Source: Gordonia sp049847105
GTDB taxonomy: Bacteria; Actinomycetota; Actinomycetes; Mycobacteriales; Mycobacteriaceae
Assembly (NCBI RefSeq): GCF_049847105.1
Contig: NZ_JBNCNS010000005.1
Span: forward strand, 310,001 to 374,000
Length of the DNA: 64,000 bases
Reading direction: 5' to 3'
The position numbers were made by a program, and so were the translations under genes. Positions within the stretch are counted from its first letter, which is position 1. The number at the start of each line of letters is the position of its first letter. A model generated the notes under the pieces. That model saw only the letters and a list, made by a program, of their open reading frames with translations, did not search any database and was not told the origin of the DNA. Of this stretch, positions 11,285-19,635 are shown piece by piece.

Positions 11285-12499
11285 ATGTCTGCATCCACCA
11301 ATTCCAGGTCCCTGTCATCATCTGCACTGCTGACGGCCGTGCCGGGTCTGCTCGGCTTCATCCCCGACCGTTCCTTCATCCTGCTCGCATTCGGCGACGA
11401 CCCGCACGTGGTCCGGACCGCGATGCGTCACGACCTCGTCCTCGACGAGAGCGGCGACATCGTCCCGGCCCTGAAGTCGGTGCTCACCGATCTCGCAGAG
11501 GTGTGCGTACGCAACGAGATTCGTGCCGTCGTCGCGGTGATCGTCGATGATCGCCACCCGGCAGGCGACGATCGGTACCGGCGGCTCTGTGCGATAGCTG
11601 ATCGCCGATTCGTCGAGATCGGCGGGATCTCGGCGGGGTTCGTGGTGCCGGAGTTCGCGGACGGGGTGCGATGGCAACGGATCTGGGACCCACGCCCTGC
11701 AGCTGTCCGCCAGATGTGCGCGCCACACACACCGCCGATCGCACCGTCGGCGTCGCCCCGCGGTCGGCTCGGCAATCCGCACACCAGCCCGACCGCTGTT
11801 CAGCAAGCGGTGACCACCGGCCGGCGGGTGCTCGCTCGCCGCTCGGACATGGCGGCGATGCTCGCACCGCTCGACCATTGCGCGGGAGACCACTGCGCAC
11901 GAGACCACTGCGCACGAGACCACTGCGCACGAGACCACTGCGCACGAGACCAGCGCGAAGGAGGCCACGGCGCAGACGATCACGGCGACGATAACCAGTG
12001 CGAAGCCGATCCGGCGACCGATGCCGGGCTCCTCCGTGGTGTCGTCGAACAGGTGATCTCCACGATGCCGTCGCCGACGAGCAAGGTGACCGGACCACGG
12101 GCGCTCGATTGCGCGACGGTGACGATGCTCGGTACCGCACTGACCCGCCTGCCGGTCCGGGATGCGGCACTCGCGCTCGCGGTGACCGATCTACGGCACG
12201 CCGCCGAGATGTTGTGGCGAGAACTGGCGCGGCGGCTCACCGGCTCGCAGCGGGCGAGTGCGGCAACGCTGCTGGCGCATCTGCACTACATCAACGGGGA
12301 GGGCGGATATGCCGGTGTCGCGCTCGACTGCGCGCTCGCGGCGGACCCGGAGTGGTCATTGGCAGTGCTGCTCGACAGCGCACTCCGTGGCGGTATGCCA
12401 CCACGGATGCTCCGCGCGATGATCGACGACAGCTACGAGGTTGCGCACTCCCTCGGCGTTCCGATGCCTGCGCCGACACCGGAGCTCGAGGCGAGCTGA
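11285..12499 (+). CDS. DUF4192 family protein with internal pentapeptide repeat
   Basis: 404 residues. Residues about 8-145 (SSALLTAVPGLLGFIPDRSFILLAF) and about 270-390 (LARRLTGSQRASAATLLAHLHY) match the actinobacterial DUF4192 family, whose function is unknown. Between them a 15-bp repeat encodes DHCAG then four DHCAR units, followed by a His/Asp-rich stretch, giving a linker full of Cys, His and Asp. The start at 11285 was chosen because homology begins there; no clear ribosome-binding site is seen. It ends four bases from the end of the convergent ideR. Confidence 0.82.
   Translation: MSASTNSRSLSSSALLTAVPGLLGFIPDRSFILLAFGDDPHVVRTAMRHDLVLDESGDIVPALKSVLTDLAEVCVRNEIRAVVAVIVDDRHPAGDDRYRRLCAIADRRFVEIGGISAGFVVPEFADGVRWQRIWDPRPAAVRQMCAPHTPPIAPSASPRGRLGNPHTSPTAVQQAVTTGRRVLARRSDMAAMLAPLDHCAGDHCARDHCARDHCARDHCARDQREGGHGADDHGDDNQCEADPATDAGLLRGVVEQVISTMPSPTSKVTGPRALDCATVTMLGTALTRLPVRDAALALAVTDLRHAAEMLWRELARRLTGSQRASAATLLAHLHYINGEGGYAGVALDCALAADPEWSLAVLLDSALRGGMPPRMLRAMIDDSYEVAHSLGVPMPAPTPELEAS
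11873..11962 (+). repeat. 15-bp in-frame tandem repeat inside the DUF4192 gene
   Basis: Four exact copies of GACCACTGCGCACGA (11888-11947), preceded by one diverged copy (11873-11887) and followed by a partial one. The length is a multiple of three, so copy number can change without breaking the frame. Confidence 0.92.
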
Positions 12500-12503
12500 A
12501 CGA

Positions 12504-13187
12504 TCAGACCTTGTCGACGAAGACCGAGTGGGCCATCTCCTCGGACAGCTCCAGACCGTCATGGCCCGGCGAGTTGACCATTGCCTTCTCGCGATTGATC
12601 GTGACCGTCACACGGGCGTTGGGCACCACACCTGCATCGCGCAGTTCGCTGATCAGATCCTGGTCGGACTGGGCATGTTCGGACAGCCGCCGCACGATCA
12701 CGACGACGGGGTCACCCTGGGGCAGGTCGGACAGCCGGGTGGCGCCGTCGCTCAGCGGCGCCTGCTCGGCGCCCAGCAGTTCCAGCCCGGGAATCGGATT
12801 GCCGTAGGGGGAGGTGGTCGGGTTGTCGAGAACGGTCAGCAGTCGCCGCTCGACGTTCTCGCTCATCACGTGCTCCCAGCGGCAGGCCTCCTCGTGGACC
12901 TGGTCCCAGGGCATCCCGATGACGTCGACCAGCAGACGCTCGGCCAGGCGATGCTTGCGCATCACGGCGACGGCAAGGTCACGGCCGCGGTCGGTGAGTT
13001 CGAGGTGCCGGTCGCCTGCGACGTGCAGCAGGCCGTCACGTTCCATCCGGGCCACCGTCTGCGAGACTGTCGGACCGCTTTGCTCCAACCGTTCGGCGAT
13101 GCGGGCGCGGAGAGGGACGATCCCCTCTTCTTCGAGGTCGTAGATCGTCCGCAAGTACATCTCAGTGGTGTCAACCAGATCGTTCAC
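12504..13187 (-). CDS. ideR: iron-dependent regulator IdeR (DtxR family)
   Basis: 227-residue DtxR/IdeR repressor that, with ferrous iron bound, controls siderophore and iron-storage genes. The N-terminal winged helix (about 1-70) contains SGPTVSQTVARME. The metal ligands of the family are all at the expected positions: M10, H79, E83, H98, C102, E105 and H106. A dimerisation domain follows, and the C-terminal SH3-like domain (about 150-227) is complete. The GTG at 13187 gives the standard N-terminus MNDLVDTTEMYLRTIY. Convergent with DUF4192 and divergent from acuC. Confidence 0.96.
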   Translation of the reverse strand: MNDLVDTTEMYLRTIYDLEEEGIVPLRARIAERLEQSGPTVSQTVARMERDGLLHVAGDRHLELTDRGRDLAVAVMRKHRLAERLLVDVIGMPWDQVHEEACRWEHVMSENVERRLLTVLDNPTTSPYGNPIPGLELLGAEQAPLSDGATRLSDLPQGDPVVVIVRRLSEHAQSDQDLISELRDAGVVPNARVTVTINREKAMVNSPGHDGLELSEEMAHSVFVDKV

Positions 13188-13337
13188 TGTGCGCAGTCCC
13201 TTCGTCTAGCCCAAGGGTACCCTGATCAGGCCATGTGACCCTTGCGCGTGTCGGACGACACGCATGGCAGTGCGGCAGTGGGGGGTACGTCGGTGCCGCG
13301 CTCGGGACGAAGTGCATCGGTGGCCATCGGAAGCCAC

Positions 13338-13343
13338 TAGCCT
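13338..13343 (+). promoter_or_regulatory. -10 element of a leaderless acuC promoter
   Basis: TAGCCT six bases before the acuC GTG; no ribosome-binding site is visible, so transcription probably starts at the start codon. Confidence 0.5.
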
Positions 13344-13349
13344 GAGGTC

Positions 13350-14615
13350 GTGACGCGGACGACGAGCGACGAAGCGGCGGCAGTCATCTGGAGCGAGGAT
13401 TTCCTGTCCTACAAGTGGGCGCACACCCACCCGATGAACCCGGTCCGCCTCGCCCTGACGATGACGTTGGCGCAGAGCCTCGGCGTGCTCGACGGCGTCG
13501 ACAGTCGCGCTCCTCTCGACATCGATGACTCGGCTCTGACAGTGGTGCACTCCACCGACTACATCGACGCGGTGCGGGCTGTCGGATCGGGGACGGCGTC
13601 GCTGTCGGGGCCACTGCTCGAGCGGCTCTTCGGACTGGGGGATTCCGACAATCCGGTGTTCGACGGGATGCACGAGGCCGCCCGGTTGCTCGTCGGCGGC
13701 ACGCTGGCCGCTGCGCAGGCGGTGGCGTCGGGGTCAGTGCGACGGGCGGTGAACATCGGCGGCGGGATGCATCATGCGATGAAGGCGAGGGCGGCCGGCT
13801 TCTGCATCTACAACGACTGCGCCATCGCCATCCGGTGGTTGCTGGAGAACGGGTATGACCGGATCGCCTACGTCGACATCGACGCGCACCACGGAGACGG
13901 TGTCCAGGTCGAGTTCGCCGCGGACCCGCGCGTGCTGACCGTCTCACTGCACCAGCACCCTGCGACACTGTGGCCCGGAACGGGATGGCCCACCGAGGTG
14001 GGTGACGGTGACGCCCAGGGGTCGGCGGTGAACGTGGCCCTGATGCCGGACATCACGGATCGATTGTGGTTGCGCGCCTTCCATGCGGTGGTGCCCTCGG
14101 TCCTCGAAGAGTTCCGGCCACAGATCCTGATCAGTCAGTGCGGCGTGGACAGTCACCGCGCCGACCCCCTCACCGATCTGGCACTGACGGTCGACGGCCA
14201 GCGTGCCGCGATGCAGGCGATGCGCGGGTTTGCCGACAAGTACTGCGACGGGCGTTGGATTGCAGTGGGCGGCGGCGGCTATGGCGTCGTGAACGTGGTC
14301 CCCCGCAGCTGGGCCCACCTGATCGGGATCGTCCTCGGCCGTGACGTCGACGTCGAGACCACGATCGACGAATCGTGGTGTGCCACCGCCGAGCAGATCG
14401 CCGAGCAGGTGCACTCCGATTACTCGCAGGCCCCGGTGACGGTGATGGGTGACGGCGGAGATGTCGGCTATGTGGCGTGGGACGGCGACACGGGTCAGGA
14501 CCCGCCCGAGGGGATCAGCGACTCCGCGCAACGCCAGACCGACCGGGCGATCCTGGCCACCCGCCGTGCGGTGTATCCATTGCACGGTCTCGATCCGGAG
14601 GACCCCCGTGACTGA
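13350..14615 (+). CDS. acuC: acetoin utilization protein AcuC (class I HDAC-fold lysine deacetylase)
   Basis: 421-residue zinc-dependent deacetylase with the class I histone deacetylase fold. The active site is intact: tandem histidines in GGGMHHAMK, zinc ligands D178 and H180 in DIDAHHGDG, third ligand D272 in SHRADPL, and catalytic Y311 in GGGGYG. In Bacillus, AcuC removes acetyl groups from acetyl-CoA synthetase. Here the 3' end overlaps by eight bases the start of a GNAT/acyl-CoA-synthetase-like acetyltransferase gene, so writer and eraser of lysine acetylation seem to be co-expressed. The GTG start has a TAGCCT -10 six bases upstream. Confidence 0.93.
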   Translation: MTRTTSDEAAAVIWSEDFLSYKWAHTHPMNPVRLALTMTLAQSLGVLDGVDSRAPLDIDDSALTVVHSTDYIDAVRAVGSGTASLSGPLLERLFGLGDSDNPVFDGMHEAARLLVGGTLAAAQAVASGSVRRAVNIGGGMHHAMKARAAGFCIYNDCAIAIRWLLENGYDRIAYVDIDAHHGDGVQVEFAADPRVLTVSLHQHPATLWPGTGWPTEVGDGDAQGSAVNVALMPDITDRLWLRAFHAVVPSVLEEFRPQILISQCGVDSHRADPLTDLALTVDGQRAAMQAMRGFADKYCDGRWIAVGGGGYGVVNVVPRSWAHLIGIVLGRDVDVETTIDESWCATAEQIAEQVHSDYSQAPVTVMGDGGDVGYVAWDGDTGQDPPEGISDSAQRQTDRAILATRRAVYPLHGLDPEDPRD

Positions 14616-17568
14616 TCCGAGTGACGACCTGATCCCATCGAGAGACCCTGCGACGGAATCGAAACCGACGGACGCTACGGCGCCGGGGAGTACGGCTGCA
14701 CCGACCGGGGAGGCGGCCGACCGGCCTCAGCCGCGTGAGCCGTGGGACTACCCTCGCCATTGGATCGCCGATGTGTTGGCCTCCGACGGCGGCGTCGTTC
14801 ACCTGCGGCCGATCATCCCCGACGACGCCGATCGTGTGGTGCGGTTCCATGCCGGGCTGTCGGAGCGGACCCGATACATGCGGTACTTCGGGCCGACGCC
14901 GACGTTGCCGCCGCGCGAGGTGGCGCGCATGACGACGGTCGACTATCAGAAGAGGGTCGCGCTGGTCGCAGTGCTCGGGGGCGACATCATCGCGATCGGC
15001 CTCTACGAAGGACTCGAGTTCGACGGCAAGCCCGAGTCGGCCGAGGTCGCCTTTGTGGTCGCCGATGATCACCAGGGCCGTGGGCTCGGCCCGATCCTGC
15101 TCGAGCATCTCGCCGGGGCGGCGGCGGAGAGTGGCTTCGTCCGCTTCGAGGCGGAGGTGCTCAGCGAGAACCCGAACATGGTGGCCGTGTTCCGCGATGC
15201 CGGGTACCAGCTGTCGCGCAACTTCGACGGCAGCACCGTGCACGTGGAATTCCTGATCGACCCCACCGAAGCGCTGTTGTCGGTGCGCAACGCGCGCGAA
15301 CGCGCCTCCGAGGCGCGCAGCGTCGCCAACCTGCTCCGGCCGTCGTCGGTGGCCGTGATCGGTGCCTCCACCGACCCGAAGAAGGTCGGTAATGCCTTGC
15401 TCGCCAACATCATCGCCGGGGGATTCACCGGCCCGGTGTTCCCGGTCAACGGGCCCGGCCCGGCCGACGACGCCGACGAGACCGCGGCGGCGACCGGCGC
15501 CCCACCAACGGCGCACGGACCGGGTCCTGTGCGGTCCACACCGGCGCAGCGGCGCAGTCATGAGCGGCCGCCCTCAGTGCGCGGGATCCGGGCGTACCCG
15601 ACGGTTCGCGACATCCCGGATCCGGTGGATCTGGCGGTGGTCGCGGTACCCGCGGCCAGTGTCGACGAGGTCCTCGACGACTGTCTCGTGAAGGGGGTCC
15701 GGACGCTGGTCGTGGTCTCGTCAGGGTTCGGCGAGAGTGGCGAGGCGGGCCTGGAGAGTGAGCACCGACTGCTCGAACAGGTCCGTGAACACGGCATGAG
15801 GCTGGTGGGCCCCAACGCACTGGGCGTCGCCAACAACGAGCCGTCGGTGGCGCTCAACGCGACGCTGGCACCACGCATCCCGGCCACCGGGCGGGTCGGC
15901 TTCTTCTGTCAGTCGGGCGCACTCGGGATCGCGATCCTCGACACCGCCGCACGCCGTCAGATCGGCCTTTCGACCTTCGTGTCGGCCGGCAACCGCGCCG
16001 ACGTGTCGGGCAACGACCTGCTCCAGTACTGGGACACCGACACCGCGACGGACGTGATCCTGCTCTACCTCGAGAGCTTCGGAAATCCGCGCAAGTTCTC
16101 CCGGATCGCCCGACGCGTCTCGCGTTCGAAGCCGATCGTGGCGGTCAAGTCGGGAAAGGGGGCGATGACGGCTGCGCGCGCGGCCCGGTCGTCGGCGGCC
16201 AGCCTCGACGACCAGATCGCCCAGATGGTGCTGGAGCAGGCGGGGGTCATCCAAGTCGACACCATCTCCGAACTCTTCGACTGCGCAACGATCTTCGCGT
16301 ACCAGCCGTTACCGCGCGGCCCACGTACACGCATCATCGGCAACTCGTCGGTGCTGGGCAGCCTGGCCGCGGAGACCGCCCGCGGTGGTGGCCTGGAGGT
16401 GACCGACACGATCGACCTCGGCGCGGGCGCGAGTGAAGACGCGTTCGAGGCCGCGGTGACCGACGCGATGGCGGATCCGTCGGTGGATGCGGTGATCGTC
16501 GTGTTCGTCCCACCGGTGGCCGTGGACGCCGACTGGCATGCGCGCGCGCTGATGGCGGCGGCCAACACACAGATCCCGCGTGCCGGAGATGCCGCCGGCG
16601 GGCCGGACTCGAATCACCCGAAACCGGTCGTGACGACATTCCTCGCCGTCGAGGGCATCCCGCCCGGGCTGATGAAGCCGGGCGTCAACGGTCTGCCGGA
16701 CGTCGGGTCGATCCCGTCGTACGGGAGCCCAGAACGCGCGGCCAACGCGTTGGCCCGCTCGTGGCAGTATGCGCGGTGGCGAGAGCGGCCGGAATCGGAG
16801 ATCCACCGTCCCGGCAACACCGACCCGGAGGCCGCGCGCGGCTATGTCCGCGAGGCGATGGAGAATCTCGTCACCGACGGTGGCGACACCGACCCCGGCC
16901 TGACTCTCGGACATGTCGAGTCGGCGACCGTGCTGGGCTGGTACGGCATCTCGATCGTGCCGTTCCGAGAGGTCACCACCATGCACGAGGCGTCTGCCGC
17001 AGGACGCGACCTCGGGTTCCCGGTCGCGGTGAAGGCGACCTCCCAGACGTGGCGCGGGCGCCTCGACCGTGAGGGCGCCCGGCTCGACCTCCCCGATGCG
17101 ACCGCGGTTGTCACCGCCTTCGCCGAACTCAGCGAGCTGACCGGTGATCGGGTGCTGCACATCCAGAAGATGGCTCCGAAGGGGATCGGGACGATGATCC
17201 GGGTGCGCGACGACCGTTCGTTCGGATCGCTCATCTCGTTCGGACTGTCGGGGCGGACATTCGATCTGTTGGGTGACCACGGATACCGGGCCATCCCGCT
17301 GTCGGCACTCGATGCGTCGGACCTGATCGACGAACCGCGGTCATCCGCACTGCTGCGTGGCTATGCCGGCGAACCGCCGGTGGACCGAGCGGCGCTGGCC
17401 GATCTGCTCCTGCGGATCTCGACGCTCGTCGAGGACATCCCCGAGGTCCGCGAGGTGGTCCTCGACCCGATCCTGGCTTCACCGGACGGCGCCGCGGTGC
17501 TCACGGCCCTGATACGTGTCGGTCCGGTGCCCACACGAGCGGACACCGGACCGAGACGATTGGGTTAG
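14608..17568 (+). CDS. GNAT acetyltransferase fused to an acyl-CoA synthetase-like (NDP-forming) region; putative protein lysine acetyltransferase
   Basis: 986 residues. The GNAT domain (about 55-220) has the acetyl-CoA loop HQGRGLG at 155-161. It is followed by the CoA-binding and ligase modules of ADP-forming acyl-CoA synthetases (about 240-690) and a C-terminal ATP-grasp domain (about 750-975). This set of domains is that of Pat/PatZ-type protein acetyltransferases. In catalytic synthetases a phospho-histidine lies in a SHTGA motif; aligned on the following QAGVI, this protein has R527-S-S-A-A instead, so the synthetase part is probably regulatory. An Ala/Pro-rich insert (about 281-325) interrupts the CoA-binding domain. 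The GTG start is coupled to acuC. Confidence 0.88.
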   Translation: MTDPSDDLIPSRDPATESKPTDATAPGSTAAPTGEAADRPQPREPWDYPRHWIADVLASDGGVVHLRPIIPDDADRVVRFHAGLSERTRYMRYFGPTPTLPPREVARMTTVDYQKRVALVAVLGGDIIAIGLYEGLEFDGKPESAEVAFVVADDHQGRGLGPILLEHLAGAAAESGFVRFEAEVLSENPNMVAVFRDAGYQLSRNFDGSTVHVEFLIDPTEALLSVRNARERASEARSVANLLRPSSVAVIGASTDPKKVGNALLANIIAGGFTGPVFPVNGPGPADDADETAAATGAPPTAHGPGPVRSTPAQRRSHERPPSVRGIRAYPTVRDIPDPVDLAVVAVPAASVDEVLDDCLVKGVRTLVVVSSGFGESGEAGLESEHRLLEQVREHGMRLVGPNALGVANNEPSVALNATLAPRIPATGRVGFFCQSGALGIAILDTAARRQIGLSTFVSAGNRADVSGNDLLQYWDTDTATDVILLYLESFGNPRKFSRIARRVSRSKPIVAVKSGKGAMTAARAARSSAASLDDQIAQMVLEQAGVIQVDTISELFDCATIFAYQPLPRGPRTRIIGNSSVLGSLAAETARGGGLEVTDTIDLGAGASEDAFEAAVTDAMADPSVDAVIVVFVPPVAVDADWHARALMAAANTQIPRAGDAAGGPDSNHPKPVVTTFLAVEGIPPGLMKPGVNGLPDVGSIPSYGSPERAANALARSWQYARWRERPESEIHRPGNTDPEAARGYVREAMENLVTDGGDTDPGLTLGHVESATVLGWYGISIVPFREVTTMHEASAAGRDLGFPVAVKATSQTWRGRLDREGARLDLPDATAVVTAFAELSELTGDRVLHIQKMAPKGIGTMIRVRDDRSFGSLISFGLSGRTFDLLGDHGYRAIPLSALDASDLIDEPRSSALLRGYAGEPPVDRAALADLLLRISTLVEDIPEVREVVLDPILASPDGAAVLTALIRVGPVPTRADTGPRRLG

Positions 17569-17571
17569 AGA

Positions 17572-18591
17572 TCAGCTGGCATAGGCGCGCAGGCGCTCGG
17601 CGCGCTCACCCTGACGGAGCTTGCCCATGACCTCGCGTTCGATCTGCCGCACGCGCTCGCGCGACAGCCCGAACATCCGGCCGATCTGGTCGAGAGTGCG
17701 CGGCTGGCCGTCGTCGAGGCCGTAGCGCATCCGGATGACCTGCTGCTCACGCTCGTCGAGCGTTGCGAGCACCGAGCGGATGTCAGAGTGCAACAGACCG
17801 GCGATCACGGCGTTCTCGGCGGAGGTCGCCTCGGCGTCCTCGATGAAGTCGCCCAACGGCGCCTCCTCGTCGCTGCCGACCGGCATGTCCAGGCTGACCG
17901 GGTCACGGCTGTGGTCGAGCAGGTCGGCGATCTTCTCCGCCGGGATACCCGACTCGCTGGCGAGCTCGTCGTCGGTCGCCTCGCGGCCGAGTTGCTGGTG
18001 GAGTTCGCGCTTGATGCGCGCCAGCTTGTTGACCTGCTCGACGAGGTGGACGGGCAGCCGGATGGTGCGACTCTGATCGGCCATACCGCGGGTGATGGCC
18101 TGACGGATCCACCATGTCGCATAGGTCGAGAACTTGAAGCCCTTCGCGTAGTCGAACTTCTCCATCGCGCGGATCAGACCCAGATTGCCTTCCTGGATCA
18201 GGTCGAGCAGCGGCATACCGCGACCGGTGTACCGCTTGGCCAGGGAGACCACCAGCCGGAGATTGGCCTCGAGCAGGTGCGCCCGGGCGAACTCGCCCTC
18301 GCGGACGATGACGGCGAGGTCACGCTTGCGGGTTGCCGACAACCGCTTCTTGGTGGCCAGGAGGTTCTTGGCGTAGAGGCCTGCCTCGATCATCTTGGCG
18401 AGTTCGACCTCCTGCTCGGCGTTGAGCAGAGCCGTACGGCCGATGCCGTTGAGATAGACGCGAACGAGGTCGGCAGCCGGGGACTGTGCATCCAGATCCT
18501 GCTCCGTCATGGCGGGGCGGGTCCGGGTGGAAGTGGGATCGTCGGCGAATCCAGTAGTCGTGGTCGGGCGTGAAACTGTCGAGCGTGACAT
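17572..18591 (-). CDS. sigB: RNA polymerase sigma factor SigB
   Basis: Primary-like group 2 sigma factor of 339 residues. Region 1.2 (SPAADLVRVYLNGIG), region 2 (LRLVVSLAKRYTGRGMPLLDLIQEGNLGLIRAMEKFDYAKGFKFSTYATWWIRQAI, given here only as landmarks: RPO70 core), region 3, and region 4.2 helix-turn-helix LDQIGRMFGLSRERVRQIE are complete; region 1.1 is absent, unlike SigA. The ATG at 18591 was chosen because AGGAGG lies five bases upstream and an ECF-type promoter lies just beyond; longer in-frame starts would fall inside that promoter. Convergent with the acetyltransferase gene, three bases away. The order ideR...sigB...sigA matches that of mycobacteria. Confidence 0.94.
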   Translation of the reverse strand: MSRSTVSRPTTTTGFADDPTSTRTRPAMTEQDLDAQSPAADLVRVYLNGIGRTALLNAEQEVELAKMIEAGLYAKNLLATKKRLSATRKRDLAVIVREGEFARAHLLEANLRLVVSLAKRYTGRGMPLLDLIQEGNLGLIRAMEKFDYAKGFKFSTYATWWIRQAITRGMADQSRTIRLPVHLVEQVNKLARIKRELHQQLGREATDDELASESGIPAEKIADLLDHSRDPVSLDMPVGSDEEAPLGDFIEDAEATSAENAVIAGLLHSDIRSVLATLDEREQQVIRMRYGLDDGQPRTLDQIGRMFGLSRERVRQIEREVMGKLRQGERAERLRAYAS

Positions 18592-18625
18592 TCGGCCTCC
18601 TGACTTGAGTGCGTTCATGAGGTCC

Positions 18626-18652
18626 AACGCGTTCGGGGGGGTGAAAGTTCCC
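18626..18652 (-). promoter_or_regulatory. ECF sigma-type (SigE/SigH-like) promoter of sigB
   Basis: On the reverse strand GGGAACT (-35; GGGAAC at 18647-18652) is followed after 16 bases by CGTT (-10; 18626-18629). This matches the GGGAACY-N15/16-CGTT form reported for mycobacterial SigE-type promoters. The start site would lie near 18619, giving a leader of about 28 bases with AGGAGG. Confidence 0.7.
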
Positions 18653-18748
18653 GGGGGTTCCCGCGACTGCGTCGTCTGAGATAGACGTGACCAGCGGTTA
18701 CCACGAGCCGATTCAGCGGGCTACATGAGAAGTTGCTGAGAGTGTGGG

Positions 18749-19210
18749 TCAGCGGGAACCGCGTTCCGAATCGTCCTCGGCCTGATCGCGTGGGGTGTCC
18801 GTTGTCGAGTCGACGACATGGGATTCGGGACTGGCGGCGGTGCTGCCCAGCGACATCGGTTCGACGACGGAATGATCGGCGCCGTATTTGTATTGCGGCG
18901 CCTCGCCACGCTTGCGCGGCGGCCGGTCGTTGGCGATCAGGACCGCCACCCACGGGATGGGGATCGAGATCGCGACGATCGCGAGCGCGAGCAGACCGTT
19001 GTGTGTCGAGCTGTAGACGATCCCGGCGATCACCAGGGCGGGAACGCGAAAGGCCATCAACGTGAGGTACTTGCGCACCCTCGCGCGCTGCTGATCTTCG
19101 AGAGATCGATGGGCATCGGTGATCAGGAAGGCGTCGCGGTCGTCGCGATGGGGTACTCGGGCACCATCCGTACCGGTGCCCCCGCGTGCCCCAGATCCGT
19201 CGCCAGCCAT
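18749..19210 (-). CDS. DUF3099 membrane protein
   Basis: 153 residues. After a hydrophilic N-terminus (about 1-45) come two close transmembrane helices (LMAFRVPALVIAGIVYSS and LLALAIVAISIPIPWVAVLIA), then a cytoplasmic tail beginning NDRPPRKRGEAPQY, the pattern of the DUF3099 family. Function unknown. Start chosen at the ATG closest to the conserved part with a weak AGTGGAA upstream; it could be slightly different. Divergent from DUF3039, which neighbours it in mycobacteria too. Confidence 0.78.
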   Translation of the reverse strand: MAGDGSGARGGTGTDGARVPHRDDRDAFLITDAHRSLEDQQRARVRKYLTLMAFRVPALVIAGIVYSSTHNGLLALAIVAISIPIPWVAVLIANDRPPRKRGEAPQYKYGADHSVVEPMSLGSTAASPESHVVDSTTDTPRDQAEDDSERGSR

Positions 19211-19352
19211 GATTCCACTGTCCCACTTTCGGGTGCGGATTGCATCGGCGGGATCCCTAGGTCGGGCTGCCGTGCGACGATCGATCGGACCGCGACGGCG
19301 GGCGATCGACGCGGCTGGCAGCGGACACCTGGTGTGTCGCACAATGGAGCAC

Positions 19353-19622
19353 ATGGGAACGCAGACGATTGAGCGGCCGGACCTCGACGAACGGACCGAC
19401 GTCGACGAACGGCCTGATGCCGACGCCACCGACAGGGGCGACGACGACCGCCCCAAATTCTTCCACTACGTGAAGAAGAACAAAATCGCGGAGAGCGCTG
19501 TGATGGGGAGCCATGTGGTCGCGCTGTGCGGCGAGACCTTCCCGGTCACGCGCTCGGCCAAGCCCGGGTCTCCGGTGTGCCCGAAATGCAAGAAGATCTA
19601 CCAGCGGATGAAGAAGAGCTGA
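19353..19622 (+). CDS. DUF3039 small protein with zinc-ribbon-like cysteines
   Basis: 89 residues, matching the actinobacterial DUF3039 family (Rv2708c in M. tuberculosis by my recall). The N-terminus MGTQTIERPDLDERTD is acidic; the conserved core is KFFHYVKKNKIAESAVMG, and it ends with C-G-E-T-F-P and CPKCKKIY, so C(x)nCxxC metal binding is likely. The start at 19353 agrees with the family N-terminus, and CACAAT seven bases upstream could serve as a leaderless -10. Function unknown. It converges on the YihY gene 13 bases away. Confidence 0.82.
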   Translation: MGTQTIERPDLDERTDVDERPDADATDRGDDDRPKFFHYVKKNKIAESAVMGSHVVALCGETFPVTRSAKPGSPVCPKCKKIYQRMKKS

Positions 19623-19635
19623 GCGTCGCGGTCGC

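Noticed and set aside
18592..18627. TTG start 12 codons upstream for sigB
   Set aside because: It overlaps the -10 of the ECF-type promoter, and the downstream ATG has a good ribosome-binding site.
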